The notes beneath the pieces were generated by a model. The model saw only the letters and a list, made by a program, of their open reading frames with translations, had not been told where the DNA came from and ran no database searches. 64,000 nucleotides of DNA from Ooceraea biroi (taxonomy: Eukaryota; Arthropoda; Insecta; Hymenoptera; Formicidae): assembly GCF_003672135.1 (NCBI RefSeq), contig NC_039507.1:11160290-11224289 (forward strand), in the 5' to 3' direction. Positions 20,701 through 32,875 of the stretch are shown in pieces. Positions within the stretch are counted from its first letter, which is position 1. Every line of letters begins with the position of its first letter. The translations under genes and the position numbers were made by a program.

Positions 20701-20984
20701 GTGAAATTATAATGTCGAAAAGATGCGACTGTCTTGCAATGCCCGTGCATATATACGACTATACGAGTTGTGTGTATGACAAATATGAAGTCGATCAAGG
20801 TTACGGAGTACATCCGACACATCGCGCGAAATCGCCGATGAAATGGTATTTTGTTTACAGAAAGCCTGAAGTTGTTTTGCCAGACACGGTGCAGGGTAGC
20901 ATGAGTGAAGGGAGTGGCTCGTCACGCATACAAGTCACGTATCGTGTCGCGACGAGCGAGCACACACTCACATGTGACTGTAAC

Positions 20985-21160
20985 TCTGTACCCCTGGCGC
21001 CATCGGTGCTACACCACGGTGCTCACGCACACAAACTCAGCTGAGCCGCCATTGGCCGCCGCCGAGCGCGGAGAGCACACGGACGCGGGTCACGCTTGTG
21101 TACGTGAGTACCGTGGTGCAGCACCAATGCAATGGTGCCAGGGGTACAGAGTTTGCATCA
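20985..21160. mobile_element. Small palindromic MITE
   Basis: AACTCTGTACCCCTGGCGCC at about 20987 pairs with the inverse near 21140-21157, and GGTGCTACACCACGGTGCTC with GAGTACCGTGGTGCAGCACC. The arms are about 50-60 bp and the centre (TGAGCCGCCATTGGCCGCCG) is GC-rich. A frame at 20712-21044 runs into it; I cannot assign that frame to any family. Confidence 0.6.
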
Positions 21161-21219
21161 CTGCTGTGTGCTGTTTCTGGCATCGCTTTGTGAGCCTTAG
21201 TTCCAAGTCTACTGTCGAC

Positions 21220-21686
21220 ATGGCAAGATGTAAGTATTATTATAATTCTTCCACATACATTTCTATCTTTTTTCTGTGTCTTCATTCCTCTCGCTTCTCA
21301 GATCTAAATTTAGGAAAGAGTGCCGAAAAAATTTATTAATCTATGTTTATATTTTTCAGCAAAAAGCGAAGGTTCAAGACGAAGTAAAAAGTCGACGGTA
21401 AAGGCGACGACAAGGGTAACGCCGACAACGGCGACGGTAACGGCGACGGTGACGACGGTAACACCGACGACGGCGACGGTAACGGCAACGGTGACAGCGA
21501 CGACGGTAACGCCGACGGTAACGGCAACGGCGGCGACGGTAACGCCGACGACGGCAACGATAACAGCGACGACGACGACGCCAACGGTAACAGCGACGAC
21601 GACGACGGCAACGGGAAAAATAACGAAGTGGACGCAGACGCCGCCGGTGAAAATAGTACCTCTGATCATATCGCGGGAGACGCGGA
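21220..21686 (+). other. Exon-like repeat-coding segment with splice signals
   Basis: ATGGCAAGAT is followed by GTAAGT (21230), a pyrimidine-rich stretch and TTTTTCAG (about 21359), which could join to an open frame of 110 codons. From 21395 to 21615 the DNA is a tandem of ACGGCGACGGTAACG-type units. In the frame joined to the ATG it codes a T/V/A-rich repeat (TVTPTTATVTATVT). In another frame it codes an acidic DGNGDGDDGN repeat ending NNEVDADAAGENSTSDH just before a GTGAG donor, which looks more protein-like, but that frame has a TAA at its start. It may be a gene remnant or only a minisatellite. Function unknown. Confidence 0.3.
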
Positions 21687-21700
21687 AGGTGAGATATATA

Positions 21701-23112
21701 CAGGGTGTCCGAAATAAAGTGACTCAGACAAAAAGTACAGGTAGATAGGAGTAAACCGAGAAGAAAAGTCAAATACTATTTTTCGAAATTCGCAATAGTT
21801 ATTAAGTTATTAACATATACGTCTGAGCCAATAAACGCGCTGAAAGCGTTAGGCCGGACTCGGGAGATAGAGCGAGAGGTGGAGTTAAGAAGAGAGGGGC
21901 GAGGGGGGAACCGCGAGCGACTCGCGAGTCGCGAAGCGCGGCGCGTGACATATGATACCACGCCGAGAATCTATTATGTATTTGTGCTTTCCGTACATTG
22001 CCGACGAGGAAACAATAATTTTCCAGCGCGGTGTTTTTAATAGCAAGGAAATGATACGCTATCATTTCCACACCACCTAGCGGTAGATAGCTCGGTGCGC
22101 TTTTTTATAGTGGTTTCCCCGGTAGGCCTAATCCACTCTCATTATTTAATTCGATTAATTTAATTGAATTGTTCGAAATGTCGTTCCCTTTCTCGTACGC
22201 AGAGGTCGGCTCTTCGTACAATATCGCGTGTGGCACGGTGCGCCATGTCCGGCGTAATGGTATTGAAGGCCGCAACAATAGCTTCACGTACCTCGTTTTC
22301 TGTACCATTACGCTGGTGCTCGATTACATTTTTTATATGTCCCCATACAAAACAATCTAACACGTTCAAGTTTGGCGACCGTGCCAGCCAGATAATAGGG
22401 CCACCACGACCTATCCACCTATCGGGAAAATGCGCGTCTAACACCTCGCGTACTTGACGACTAAAATGAGCCGGAGCCCCGTCGTGCTAAAATATTAATT
22501 GTCTTCGTATGTGAAGAGGCACATCCGCGAGAAGTATCGGCAATTCGTTCACTATAAAATTTCTATAAATATCGCCGGTTAAACGCGGTGGCAGAAAGTA
22601 TGGACCAATATGAAAATAATAAGTATAAACGAACATATTTTACTTAAACAGCAGGAGAAATTGCTTTCTTTCAACTTAAACTTACGACTTGATTGCCGAT
22701 TATTCCCGCCCAAACGTTAATGGACCAACGATATTGAAATGCGCCTTGACGGACGACATGAGGATTTTCATCTGCCGAATACAAACAATTGCGGCAATTG
22801 AACACGCCGTTTGGTGTAAACGTTGATTCGTCCGTCCATAAAATAATGTCGGGAAAAGAGACATTCCGTCGACATTGTGCGAGAAATCCTGCGTATGGTT
22901 TTTTGACGGTTAGTACATTTTCAAATTATCGTGAATATAAAAAGTTGATAATGATAAACCTTCGCAAAAGTATATTCGTTGTTCTACATCCCTCGGTAAA
23001 ATCTGTTGCACTCGTTGGTAATGGTACGGGTGCAACTCATTTTGCCGTAAGATGGAATGCACCTCGGACCGCGAAAGACCAAATTCGAGTGCCGTACGAC
23101 ATACGCTGGTTC
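21701..23112 (-). mobile_element. Mariner-like element (D,D41D), 5' part incomplete
   Basis: The end CAGGGTGTCCGAAATAAAGT at 21701 is preceded by TA. The transposase lies on the minus strand at 22160-23112. No matching inverse end was found to the right, so the far end is lost or moved. 21740-22100 is untranslated element sequence. Confidence 0.7.
22160..23112 (-). pseudogene. Mariner-like transposase (D,D41D) with introns, inactivated
   Basis: Minus strand: GTSVCRTALEFGLSRSEVHS and RQNELHPYHYQRVQQILPRD (helix-turn-helix and linker), FCEG|FLAQCRRNVSFPD, then IILWTDESTF (first D), WSINVWAGIIGNQV|IGPYFLPPRLTGD, HDGAPAHFSRQVREV (second D), RSPNLNVLDCFVWGH (third D), ending RHFEQFN. 41 residues separate the second and third D. 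Two introns interrupt it: 22889-22959 (GTTTAT..TACTAAC..CGCAG, joining FCEG to FLAQ in frame) and 22610-22685 (GTAAGT..TTTTCAT, where CAT stands in for CAG). TAG at 22487-22489 replaces the Q before HDGAPAH. The enzyme would cut and paste the element; this copy is dead. Confidence 0.85.
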
Positions 23113-23194
23113 CTAATATAAGATACCTTGAGAAATCGGTGTTAAAAGTGCAAAATACATTAGTATTGCAAGTAAAAAACTTTATTAGATATTT

Positions 23195-24010
23195 TTATAA
23201 AAATACTGCTGCCACAGCCTTCGCCAAATCTTCACGATTCCACTGTCGACGCTTCCTCGTTTCTCTAACCTCCATAGTCAGATTCTATAAAAATTAAATA
23301 CACAAAAATTCGTAATATAAATTCGTATTAACTTTTCTTTAACCTTAACGTAGTATTTTCTTTCTTTTTATTACACTACATAATCTTCATATTCGAGCAA
23401 TAATTATCTCATATTAAGAGTACCCTGAATATCTCATTATACGAGCCATACGCCTAGCGGTTCCGCGATCATGAAATCTAACCTCTACAATTAAGCAATT
23501 CAACAAATTGCGTATTTTCCTGTTACTACAATTCTACTTTATCATTGCATACTGAATTTATTGTCAACCATTTCTTTATTATATAATAAACAAGGTTTAA
23601 AGACTTACCTCAAGTTCCTTTGACATGTTCACAATTTCACAAACCTTTTCTTGTAAAGGCTAAACGCAATAACGAACAATGAATTTTTCACTAAATACAT
23701 TTTACACCAAGAGTAATAAGTTCATGGTGGAATTAACAGATGGTACTCACTAGTTTAGCAGAAACTCCATTATCTCATATTAGGAGCATATCTCATAATA
23801 GGGGATTCTCCTCTATATATATAAATAATATATTAAGATATGAATAAAAGTTAAACACCGGCAATAATATATCTAACCTGCAAATATACAAAAAGAAAAT
23901 TGGCTTTATTTATTAAATGTAATTAAAAATTATTCTAATATATTTCGAATTACTTATTACCTCAGCGATACTTTCAATATTTTTGTCCATTCTTGTATAT
24001 TTTTTTCTGC
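23195..24010 (-). other. String of short exon-like segments upstream of the D,D41D transposase
   Basis: Minus strand, each between splice-like signals: 24006-23961 (GTGCAG| to |GTAATA), containing MDKNIESIAE; 23659-23609 (TTTAG| to |GTAAGT), reading PLQEKVCEIVNMSKELE; 23287-23207 (TTATAG| to |GTATTT), reading MEVRETRKRRQWNREDLAKA, which looks like the first helix of a pipsqueak-type HTH. The next acceptor, TTATATTAG at 23113, opens the transposase HTH but is one base out of phase with the last donor. They may be 5' exons of the transposase or an unrelated gene remnant. The rest of 23290-23960 is AT-rich. Confidence 0.35.
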
Positions 24011-24110
24011 ACGAAGTAAGTACGTACGTACATATATACGCAAAAAGGAAGAAACGCCGGTCTGCACCGGCCACTTATTTGGTTAGTAATTTTATTTGTT
24101 ACTAGAAAAC

Positions 24111-24306
24111 ACAAGCTTACACAACCGAGTACTAGCCCTCCAGCGGGTACGGCTGTGTAGTGTTGTGTCGACAATTATTGCAATTGGAACGCACTTTGTG
24201 TCGCCGTGTGCACGAAAGTGTCTAGGGATATTGCAATTGGAAAGCACCCATTGTATTGCTATCCTCTTCTACTACCCCCGCAAGGGCAAGTCTAGCAAGG
24301 GGGAGA
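24111..24306 (+). mobile_element. 3' end of LTR-retrotransposon internal region with polypurine tract
   Basis: The stretch ends AAGGGGGAGA (24297-24306) directly before an LTR start. This is a polypurine tract, which primes plus-strand synthesis, so the following LTR is a 3' LTR. The pol genes are gone and the rest holds no frame I recognise. Confidence 0.65.
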
Positions 24307-25062
24307 TGTGACGCAGCTATCGCTACGCCACGGCGGTCGTACACGGCAGCTAACGCTCGCGACGCCTGCGGCCCCGCGAACCGCCATACGCGAGACCCCA
24401 CTGAGCGCCACTGCCCCACCGAGCACTGCGACCCCCGGAATACGGGTCCGGGAGTATATAAGCGCGAGCCGCGAGACCACCGGCACCATTCCTCGGCCAG
24501 AGCTCTTTGACCCTGGTCTTCCTAAGCCTGCACGTTGAGCAGCTACTCCGCCTAAGCCTGCACGTTGAGCAACCAACCCGCCTAAGTCTGCATACTGAGC
24601 AGCAACTCCTAAGTCTGCGTGTTGAGCAGCACTCCGGCCGAGCCTGCATGCTGAGCAGCACGTCCACCTAAGCCTGCACGTTGAACAGCACACTCTCCGC
24701 CTAAGCCTGCATGATGAGCAGCAAGCCGACCGCCTAGCCGCGACTTCGATTCCGCGACTCCGATCCGGCGACTCCGCTCCAGCGACTCCGCTTCCGCAAC
24801 GCCGATTCCGCGACTCCGATTCCGCGATTCCGCTTCAGCGACTCCGCTTTAACACTTAGTTTAAGATCAACTGCGTCTTCCGAGTCTCCACGACTCCACC
24901 GCCTAGTGATAAGCCTCCGCGTACATGTGTAACCAATAAATAACAGAATATATTGATTGCTTTTTCCTAAACTGGCTATCAATTCACTAAACCCCCCTGT
25001 CGCCACGGTTTCACCGACTCTGGGTAACTCGCGAGCTGTCCGCTCACTCGAAGCACGTTACA
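24307..25062 (+). mobile_element. LTR (3' LTR) related to the LTR at 15.4 kb
   Basis: 756 bp, TGTGACGCAGC..CACGTTACA. It has a TATA box (AGTATATAAGCG at about 24451), CACCATTCCTCGGCCAGAG at the likely start of R, seven or so tandem CCTAAGCCTGCACGTTGAGC units (24521-24730), a second tandem block GCGACTCCGATTCC (24740-24850), AATAAA at about 24945 and the end GGTAACTCGCGAGCTGTCCG, all in the same order as in the first LTR. Confidence 0.8.
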
Positions 25063-25825
25063 ATCCTATGAAGCGTTGCACAATCATTTCTCAAAAACTG
25101 CTGATCCAGATTGCTTGGAATTAAAAAAGAAGCTTGAGTCATCTGAGTTTTTACAAGATCTGGTGCTTTTGTATGATGTACTGTACGAGCTCTCCGTTTT
25201 ATGTCAAATTCTACAGTCACGGAAAACAACGATTATGAAAGCCAATCATGAAATACAGCGAACGATACGAATAATAAAATCTTTCAAAGAAACTAGTGGT
25301 GAGAAAACTAGTGAGATTGCTACTGCAATAGAAAATGGTTATTTCAACAACGTACAAATCACTAAATCTAAGGAAAAAAATATTAATGAAAAACAGTTTT
25401 TGCAAGCTCTAGTTGATCGTATGACAGACAGACTTATAGCTAACAACGAATCCTTGGTAAAAGATATAGATATTATAGAAAACATACTTTCGAGTGCTTC
25501 ATCTACATGCGATAACAATGAAGAAGTAGAGGTAAAACGTGTTGCGCGAAGGTTTGATTTATGTGAATTTGATTGTATTGTACAATTCCGGCAGAAAAAT
25601 TGGAAGTCAACATTTGTAAAACTGATTCGATCATTTCCGTGTTCCACTGCGGAATGCGAGCGTGGTTTTAGTGACATGAATACTATTGTCACAGATTTAC
25701 GAAGCAATTTGTCTATACAACACGTGTCGAATTTACTCTTCATTAGTATAAATGGACCGGAGATAGAAGATTTTAACCCAGTACCATACACTAAATTAAT
25801 GGTTAAAAAACCATCGCAATGCTAA
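25063..25825 (+). pseudogene. hAT-superfamily transposase, C-terminal part
   Basis: About 250 codons, open from the LTR border (YEALHNHFSKTADPDCLE) to TAA at 25825. Near residues 190-235 it reads TFVKLIRSFPCSTAECERGF then SDMNTIVTDLRSNLS and HVSNLLFISINGP. This is the hAT C-terminal dimerisation domain, closest in feel to KIAA1586-like members. Everything upstream (zinc finger, catalytic D residues) is replaced by the LTR element, so it is a 5'-truncated remnant that has kept its frame. Transposition function is lost. Confidence 0.8.
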
Positions 25826-26195
25826 TGATGAGCGACGAGGAGGTATTGTTAAATCGGAGCCAGAAAAAGATAACTTTAATTTTTAATTATTATTTTCAAA
25901 GATTTGTTGCTATGTTGATTTGTTTTTTGTGAAATCTATATATTAAAATACTTCTTTCTAATAATCTTTATAATAATTTTTATAATAAAAAATAAATATT
26001 ATCTTTGCATAGATAATTTGTATACATGCTCTCCCCCCTTTCCCAAAAATAGAACATTAGTATACTATACGTATACTATTAGTATACCTTGTAGAATTTT
26101 TCCTCTCCACTTATGGTAGGCAATACTAAAAAATAGCGCCTACTCTCAAGAATTTCATTCAGTCTGTCACTGCCGGCAGCGCGCCGGTTTCAGAG
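25826..26195. other. Downstream of hAT remnant, no gene
   Basis: AT-rich, with CTCTCCCCCCTTTCCC at 26028 and ACTATACGTATACTATTAGT near 26065. It may hold the hAT 3' end, but no terminal repeat could be fixed. Confidence 0.4.
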
Positions 26196-29100
26196 TGTGA
26201 CGTCCTGACGTCCACCTCACACCCATTTTTAATTTTTTTTTATTTGCAATATTAATTATTAATGTATAACCACTGATAGTTATTTTTGAGCGCCATTGAT
26301 ACTTACCATTTTTGCTTCACTACTTATTATTAACCACAGGCTTACGTACAGTAGTCTGTTATTAACATAACCAAGAATATTATTTACTTAGCAACCTAAC
26401 CGACACATTTATTATATTAAAAGCTTTAGCTTGATACTAGTTTCAATATAAAAATATATGAAGTAATAATATTAACATATATAAAGGGAAAGGAAAATAT
26501 TAAAAGCACAAAAACAATATAAATGTATAACTTAGTTATTATGCTTTATGATAGATTTATTTAATTAATATAGTCACGTATATATATATTATCTAAAACG
26601 TAAAAACACAAAAACATACATAAAATCAGTAAAATATATAAAAACAGTTTATATACTCTAGCAGTTAAATAAAATAATTTTGAAACATTTTTTAATAATT
26701 TGATAAATTTATAATATTTATAATATTACGAGATTGGTAATATTTAAGATCGTTTGAATTGTAATACCATGAAGGTTTTTGTAGGTGTAGCAAAACCATT
26801 GAGCTACTTAATATTGTTTATTACATAAAAAGTATTAATGTGAGTTATAATAATTGAAAGAATTGGTTTGGAAATATATCTTATTATATGGTTATATAGC
26901 CATTGATAAGTATTACAAATTTGGCTTAATACATTTGGGTTCTTGACAGGATAAAATATTTAATTATATTTTATAACAAAGAAACAAATGGATTTGAAAT
27001 GGATTTTATTATACTATAGTAAAGTCCTTTGCAAGTAGGTAATTTTCGGTAAAACCAATAGGGTCGGTTACTATATAAAAACGGGAAAAATCAATTAGTT
27101 ATTTAAGACAAGAGTAAAAATAATGCCGGCGGAATTGAGTTTTATTGAGTGACGGTGTAGCTTTGATAGTTATTATAATTTACGGAGACATTTGGTGTTG
27201 ATTGTTGTACAAGGTTATAAGTTGTCATTAATAACAATTAAAAAGGTAAATTTTGGAATTAATTTTATTATACAATGAAATAGTTTTTGTGAGTATAGTA
27301 AATTGTATTACCACATTTGAAATGATTTATCGTATAAAAAATTAAAGATTATTTTATTAACATAAAAGGAGAAACATTTTATAAGTAAAAGAATGTAGAA
27401 TATTTGTCTACAATCTTAGTCAAAAAGAAGTACGTATTTAAAGTTACGAAATGGCAATAAAATTTTACTAAATTTTTTGGGTCTAAAATTTGAACCGTAA
27501 GGAAATAATTTGTTATAATTATATTGAAGCATCTAGGTCATAAGAGGAAACTAATAGGGACCTCAGATTTTGAAAATAATCATTTTTACAGAAGTGACCA
27601 ACAACTTTTGGGAATCATCATTTTTAGCCAGGCTGATGGTACCTGTGATGAAATTTTTCTTATCGCACCACGGGATTATTGAGAAACCACAAAAATTGCA
27701 AAGTCACTATTTGTTAAACAAATCAGTGTTATTTTTCAATATTTATAGTGTAGAAAGTTTTAATGAAATATTAATAGTTTAGAAGTTACAAAGTTAAAAA
27801 CAATTAAAGTCAAAATCAATTAGTGAACAATTTAATATAAAAGGAAATAAGTTGGTTAACCCAAAAATATTAAGAAAAGAATAAATCGTTAATTAATTAT
27901 GAATAAAAGTATATTACACATGGTATTACATTTATAGTAAGGATTATTGAATTTATTTAATGGAATATTTTATGTTACTGAGCATTAATTTAAGTATATA
28001 ATTATTACGCATTTAATCCGTTAATAATAAGTATATTAACAACACCATATACGAACACACTTATATATGTGCATATAACCCATAAAAGAATTATTGGTTA
28101 TTTAAGATTTTATGAATTAACTAAGACTAATATTGTAATGGAATAATAATTTTATACGGTTTAACTATAATACTAAACCCGGCACACCAATAGTTGCTTT
28201 ATTACTAATTTTATAATAACCAAAGAATAGACGTGCAAGTACATACACGCGTATATCTATATATATAGGTATCCCTATAACTATAAGACAATTATTGGTT
28301 GAGTGAGATTTTATAAGTTTATTAGAATGGTATATTGAAATAATAATTTTAGATGATATAATTACATTATTAAAGGCTCATGATACCAATAATTGATTTT
28401 ACAATAATTTATAATAATTATTATTTCACTGAGTGCGTTATATTATTAAGAAGACGTATGCAAGGTCTTATAATAATTCAGGCATAAGACTAGGAGCATA
28501 TAAAATGCATATGTCAAGCGTTATAATTTTAAGAATTAAATTTGTGAGCATTACAGAATTATTTGAATATTAATTTGAATAAGACAGTGAACACAGCGTT
28601 AAGTAACAAAGGAAAAAAGATTTAAATTCACGAAAGAATATTATTTCATGATGACTAATTATAAAAGACGGTGACTTGTCGGCACCTGATTGAAATAATA
28701 ATCCAAGATCGCTGTCTTAAGCAAAGGTTGAATAGATATCTCAAGCAAGACATATCGGCAGGAAGTTGCAGCTGCCATTTGATTCGGAGAAACTCCGGTT
28801 GATTAAAAAGCATAAACTAAAATAGTAGGAGGCTCTGCCACTTAACTCATTGGTTCTTCGTTTCGAAGATTCTTATGGTGGATCGAAAACTTAAGTGGTG
28901 GGATTGGTCTCACGGTGCGTCTAGTGGGGACGATGAGCTCAACGGTGAGCTCAACGCTTACAAAAGATAAACGTATTTTGACGCGTAAGTTCAACATGAA
29001 ATTCGCAGTACAGAATTATCGCTCATCTGTTATGCTTTTTAATCAACCGGAGTTTCTCCGAATCAAATGGCAGCTGCAACTTCCTGCCGATATGTCTTGC

Positions 29101-31249
29101 TCGAGATATCTATTCAACCTTTGATTAAGACAGCGGTCTTGGATTATTATTTCAATCAGGTGCCGACAAGTCACCGTCTTTTACAATTAGTCATCATGAA
29201 ATAATATTCCTTCGTGAATTTAAATCTTTATTCCTTTGTTACTTAACGCTGTGTTCACTGTCTTATTCAAATTAATATTTAAATAATTCTGTAATGCTCA
29301 CAAATTTAATCTTAAAATTATAACGCTTGACATATGCATTTATATGCTCTAGTCTTATGCATGAATTATTATAAGACCCTGCATACGTCTACTTAATAAT
29401 ATAACGCACTCAGTGAAATAATAATCATTATAAATTATTGTAAATCAATTATTGGTATCATGAGCCTTTAATAATGTAATTAAATCATCTAAAATTATTA
29501 TTTCAAGATTCCATTCTAATAAACTTATAAAATCTCACTCAACCAATAATTGTCTTATATATATAGGGATGCCTATATATATAGATATACACGTGTATGT
29601 ACTTGCACGTCTATTCTTTGGTTATTATAAAATTAGTAATAAAGCAACTATTGGTGTGCCGGGTTTAATATTATAATTAAACCGTATAAAATTATTATTC
29701 CAATACAATGTTAGTCTTAATTAATTCATAAAATCTTAAATAACCAATAATTCTTTTATGGGTTATATGCACATATATAAGTGTGTTCGTATATGGTGTT
29801 GTTAATATACTTAATTATTAACAGATTAAATGCGTAATAATTATATACTTAAATTAATGCTCAGTAACATAAAATATTCCATTAAATAAATTCAATAATC
29901 CTTACTATGAATGTAATACCATGTGTAATATACTTTTATTCATAATTAATTAACGATTTATTCTTTTCTTAATATTTTTGGGTTAAACAACTTATTTCCT
30001 TTTATATTAAATTGTTCACTAATTGATTTTGACTTTAATTGTTTTTAACTTTGTAACTTCTAAACTATTAATATTTCATTAAAACTTTCTACACTATAAA
30101 TATTGAAAAATAACGCTGATTTGTTTAACAAATAGTGACTTTGCAATTTTTGTGGTTTCTCAATGATCCCGTGGTGCGATAAGAAAAATTTCATCACAGG
30201 TACCATCAGCCTAGCTAAAAATGATGATTCCCAAAAGTTGTTGGTCACTTCCGTAAAAATGATTATTTTCAAAATCTGAGGTCCCTATTAGTTTCCTCTT
30301 ATGACCTAGATGCTTCAATATAATTATAACAAATTATTTCCTTACGGTTCAAATTTTAGACCCAAAAAATTTAGTAAAATTTTATTGCAATTTCGCAAAT
30401 TTAAATACGTACTTCTTTTTGACTAAGATTGTAGACAAATATTCTACATTCTTTTACTTATAAAATGTTTCTCCTTTTATGTTATAAAAATAATATTAAT
30501 TTTTCTATACGATAAATCACTTCAAATGTGGTAATACAATTTACTACACTCACAAAACTATTTCATTGTATAATAAAATTAATTCCAAAATTTACTCCTT
30601 TAATTGTTATTAATAACAACTTATGACCTTGTACAACAATCAACACCAAATGTCTCCGTAAATTATAATAACTATCAAAGCTACACCGTCACTTAATAAA
30701 ACTCAATTCCGCCGGCATTATTTTTACTCTTGTCTTAAATAACTAATTGATTTTTCCCGTTTTTATATAATAACCGACCCTATTGGTTTTAACGAAAATT
30801 ACCTACTTGCAAAGGACTTTACTATAGTATAATAAAATCCATTTCAAATCAATTTGTTTCTTTGTTATTAAAAATAATTAAATATTTTATCCTGTCAAGA
30901 ACCCAAATGTATTAAGCCAAATTTGTAATACTTATCAATGGCTATATAACCATATAATAAGATATATTTTTAAATTAATTCTTTCAATTATTACAACTAA
31001 CATTAATACTTTTTATATAATAAACAATATTAAGTAGCTCAATGGTTTTGCTACACCTATAAAAACCTTCATGGTATTACAGTTCAAACGATCTTAAATA
31101 TTATCAATCTCGTAATATTATATTATAAATCTATCAAATTATTAATGATAAATGTTTCAAAATTATTTTATTTAACTGCTAGAGTATATAAAACTGTTTT
31201 GATATATTTTACTGATTTTATGTATGTTTTTGTGTTTTTATGTTTCAGA

Positions 31250-31281
<32 letters not shown>

Positions 31282-31662
31282 CGTGACTAAATTAATTAAA
31301 TAAATCTATCATAAAGCATAATAACTAAGTTATACATATATATTGTTTTTGTGCTTTTAATATTTTCTTTTCCCTTTATATATGTTAATATTATTACTTC
31401 ATATATTTTTATATTAAAACTAGTATCAAGCTAAAGCTTTTAACATAATATATGTGTCGGTTAGGTTGCCAAGTAAATAATATTCTTGGTTAGACTAATA
31501 ACAGACCACTCTACGTAAGCCTGTGGTTAATAATAAGTAGTGAAGCAAAAATGGTAAGTATCAATGGCGCTCAAAAATAACTATCAGCGGTTATACATTA
31601 ATAATTAATATTGCAAATAAAAAAATTAAAAATGGGTGTGAGGTGGACGTCAGGACGTCACA
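26196..31662. repeat. 5.5-kb palindrome in unit A (2.6-kb arms, 216-bp loop)
   Basis: Arms 26196-28814 and 29031-31662 are inverted copies with scattered substitutions and small indels. The loop 28815-29030 carries GAGCTCAACGGTGAGCTCAA. Arms this long would form a stable cruciform or hairpin. The differences between arms argue that this is real DNA and not a read that folded back in sequencing. Confidence 0.9.
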
Positions 31663-32550
31663 CTGCTACATCATCAAGTGCTTCCTGACCTGAGGGTTAG
31701 ATTTGTGCGAACGCTTGTGAGTAGATGTATTTAATTATTTTATACTCGCTGCTCTTATGGAACGTTATACTTGTACTCCATATACATACTACACATTTTG
31801 ACAGATTTACAAAGGTTTAATACATTATTATATTTACAGTTACTTAATATTTTCGAATTATAATTAGTTGTGAAACAATTACTGGCCTGAGGGTTCAGAT
31901 TTATATGACATTTGCGAATAAAATTATTTCAAGTAACACATATATTCATATTGTAACCAACTTCTATATTACACTTGAATTTAGTAATAAACTTTTGATT
32001 AATTTAATTGTTCATTAAATATACCCTTCAATTATTATTGTTTAATCATTGAGAATAATGTTAGTGGTACAACAGTTGCAATTAACCATAATTTAACTTT
32101 AACTTTTGTTCAGAATCGCTCGCCAGCGTAAATTCGCAGCGAAGCGTCATCCTATATTGAATATATAGTGCATGAATGCATTAATTATATCAATTTATTT
32201 GTGCGAGGCATACCCATTTATTTCAATTATATTTAAAGCGTTAAATCGCTTTTTCCCTTTTGAATACCATTAACAGCGACTTCATTCGCTGTGAGTTATC
32301 CTTTGAAAACAGTCGAGAGCGAACATTCGCTTCCATACCTGTCATATACCACGGCGTGTATAGCCGCCATTTTCTCATCCTTTAGCTCGGTATACGAACA
32401 TATATGCCTCATTACACAATTAAGTCGTATTTAATATTTAAGTGAATTAAAATCAAATCATACCATTATTTGAAGGATAATTCGATTATAAACATTAATT
32501 TAACATTTGCATTACAAGTTTATTACATTTGTGTACTTAAATCAAGTGAG

Positions 32551-32692
32551 CATGGTAAAAAGTTCGACTTACGCTAGTGACAATTACGCTAGTGACAATT
32601 ACGCTAGTGACAATATTAAGGAATTGCTGACTTACCATAAGGCAGTGCACGGTGAATTAATAACTTTAATTGTGGTTACAGTATATCACTAA
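32551..32692 (+). CDS. Small frame with YASDN repeats (unit A copy), uncertain
   Basis: ATG 32551 opens MVKSST, then three YASDN repeats, then IKELLTYHKAVHGE and a hydrophobic tail LITLIVVTVYH with stop at 32692: 46 codons. The 15-bp repeat is a multiple of three, so copy-number change does not shift the frame. Units B and C keep the same ATG, repeat frame, tail and stop. This could be a micro-protein or only a by-product of recent duplication. No family known to me. Confidence 0.3.
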
Positions 32693-32875
32693 CAAGATTT
32701 AAGTTTAATAACTCACACTAGTGACAATAGTACGACTTACGCTAGTGACAATTACGCTAGTGACAATATTAAGGAATTGCTGACTTACCATAAGGCAGTG
32801 CACGGTGAATTAATAATTTTAATCTTGGTTACAGTATATCACTAACAAGATTTAAGTTTAATAAATTACATAATT
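32560..32875 (+). repeat. 15-bp minisatellite inside a tandem duplication of about 153 bp
   Basis: TACGCTAGTGACAAT is repeated three times at 32570-32614 and about twice at 32730-32768. The whole block to TTTAAGTTTAATAA is duplicated in tandem (32609 against 32763). Unit B has the same duplication (54430-54750). Unit C has one block only, but with five 15-bp copies. Confidence 0.85.

Noticed and set aside
20712..21044. 110-codon frame as a gene
   Set aside because: It has an ATG but runs into a palindromic MITE, shows no domain and no splice context. Left unassigned.
21310..21772. Val/Ser/Arg-rich minus frames over the ACGGCGACGG array
   Set aside because: Reverse translations of a triplet-based tandem. 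No start context, no family.
32560..32875. CRISPR-like array (short repeats of 15 bp)
   Set aside because: The repeats are contiguous, without unique spacers, in a eukaryotic repeat. No cas genes.
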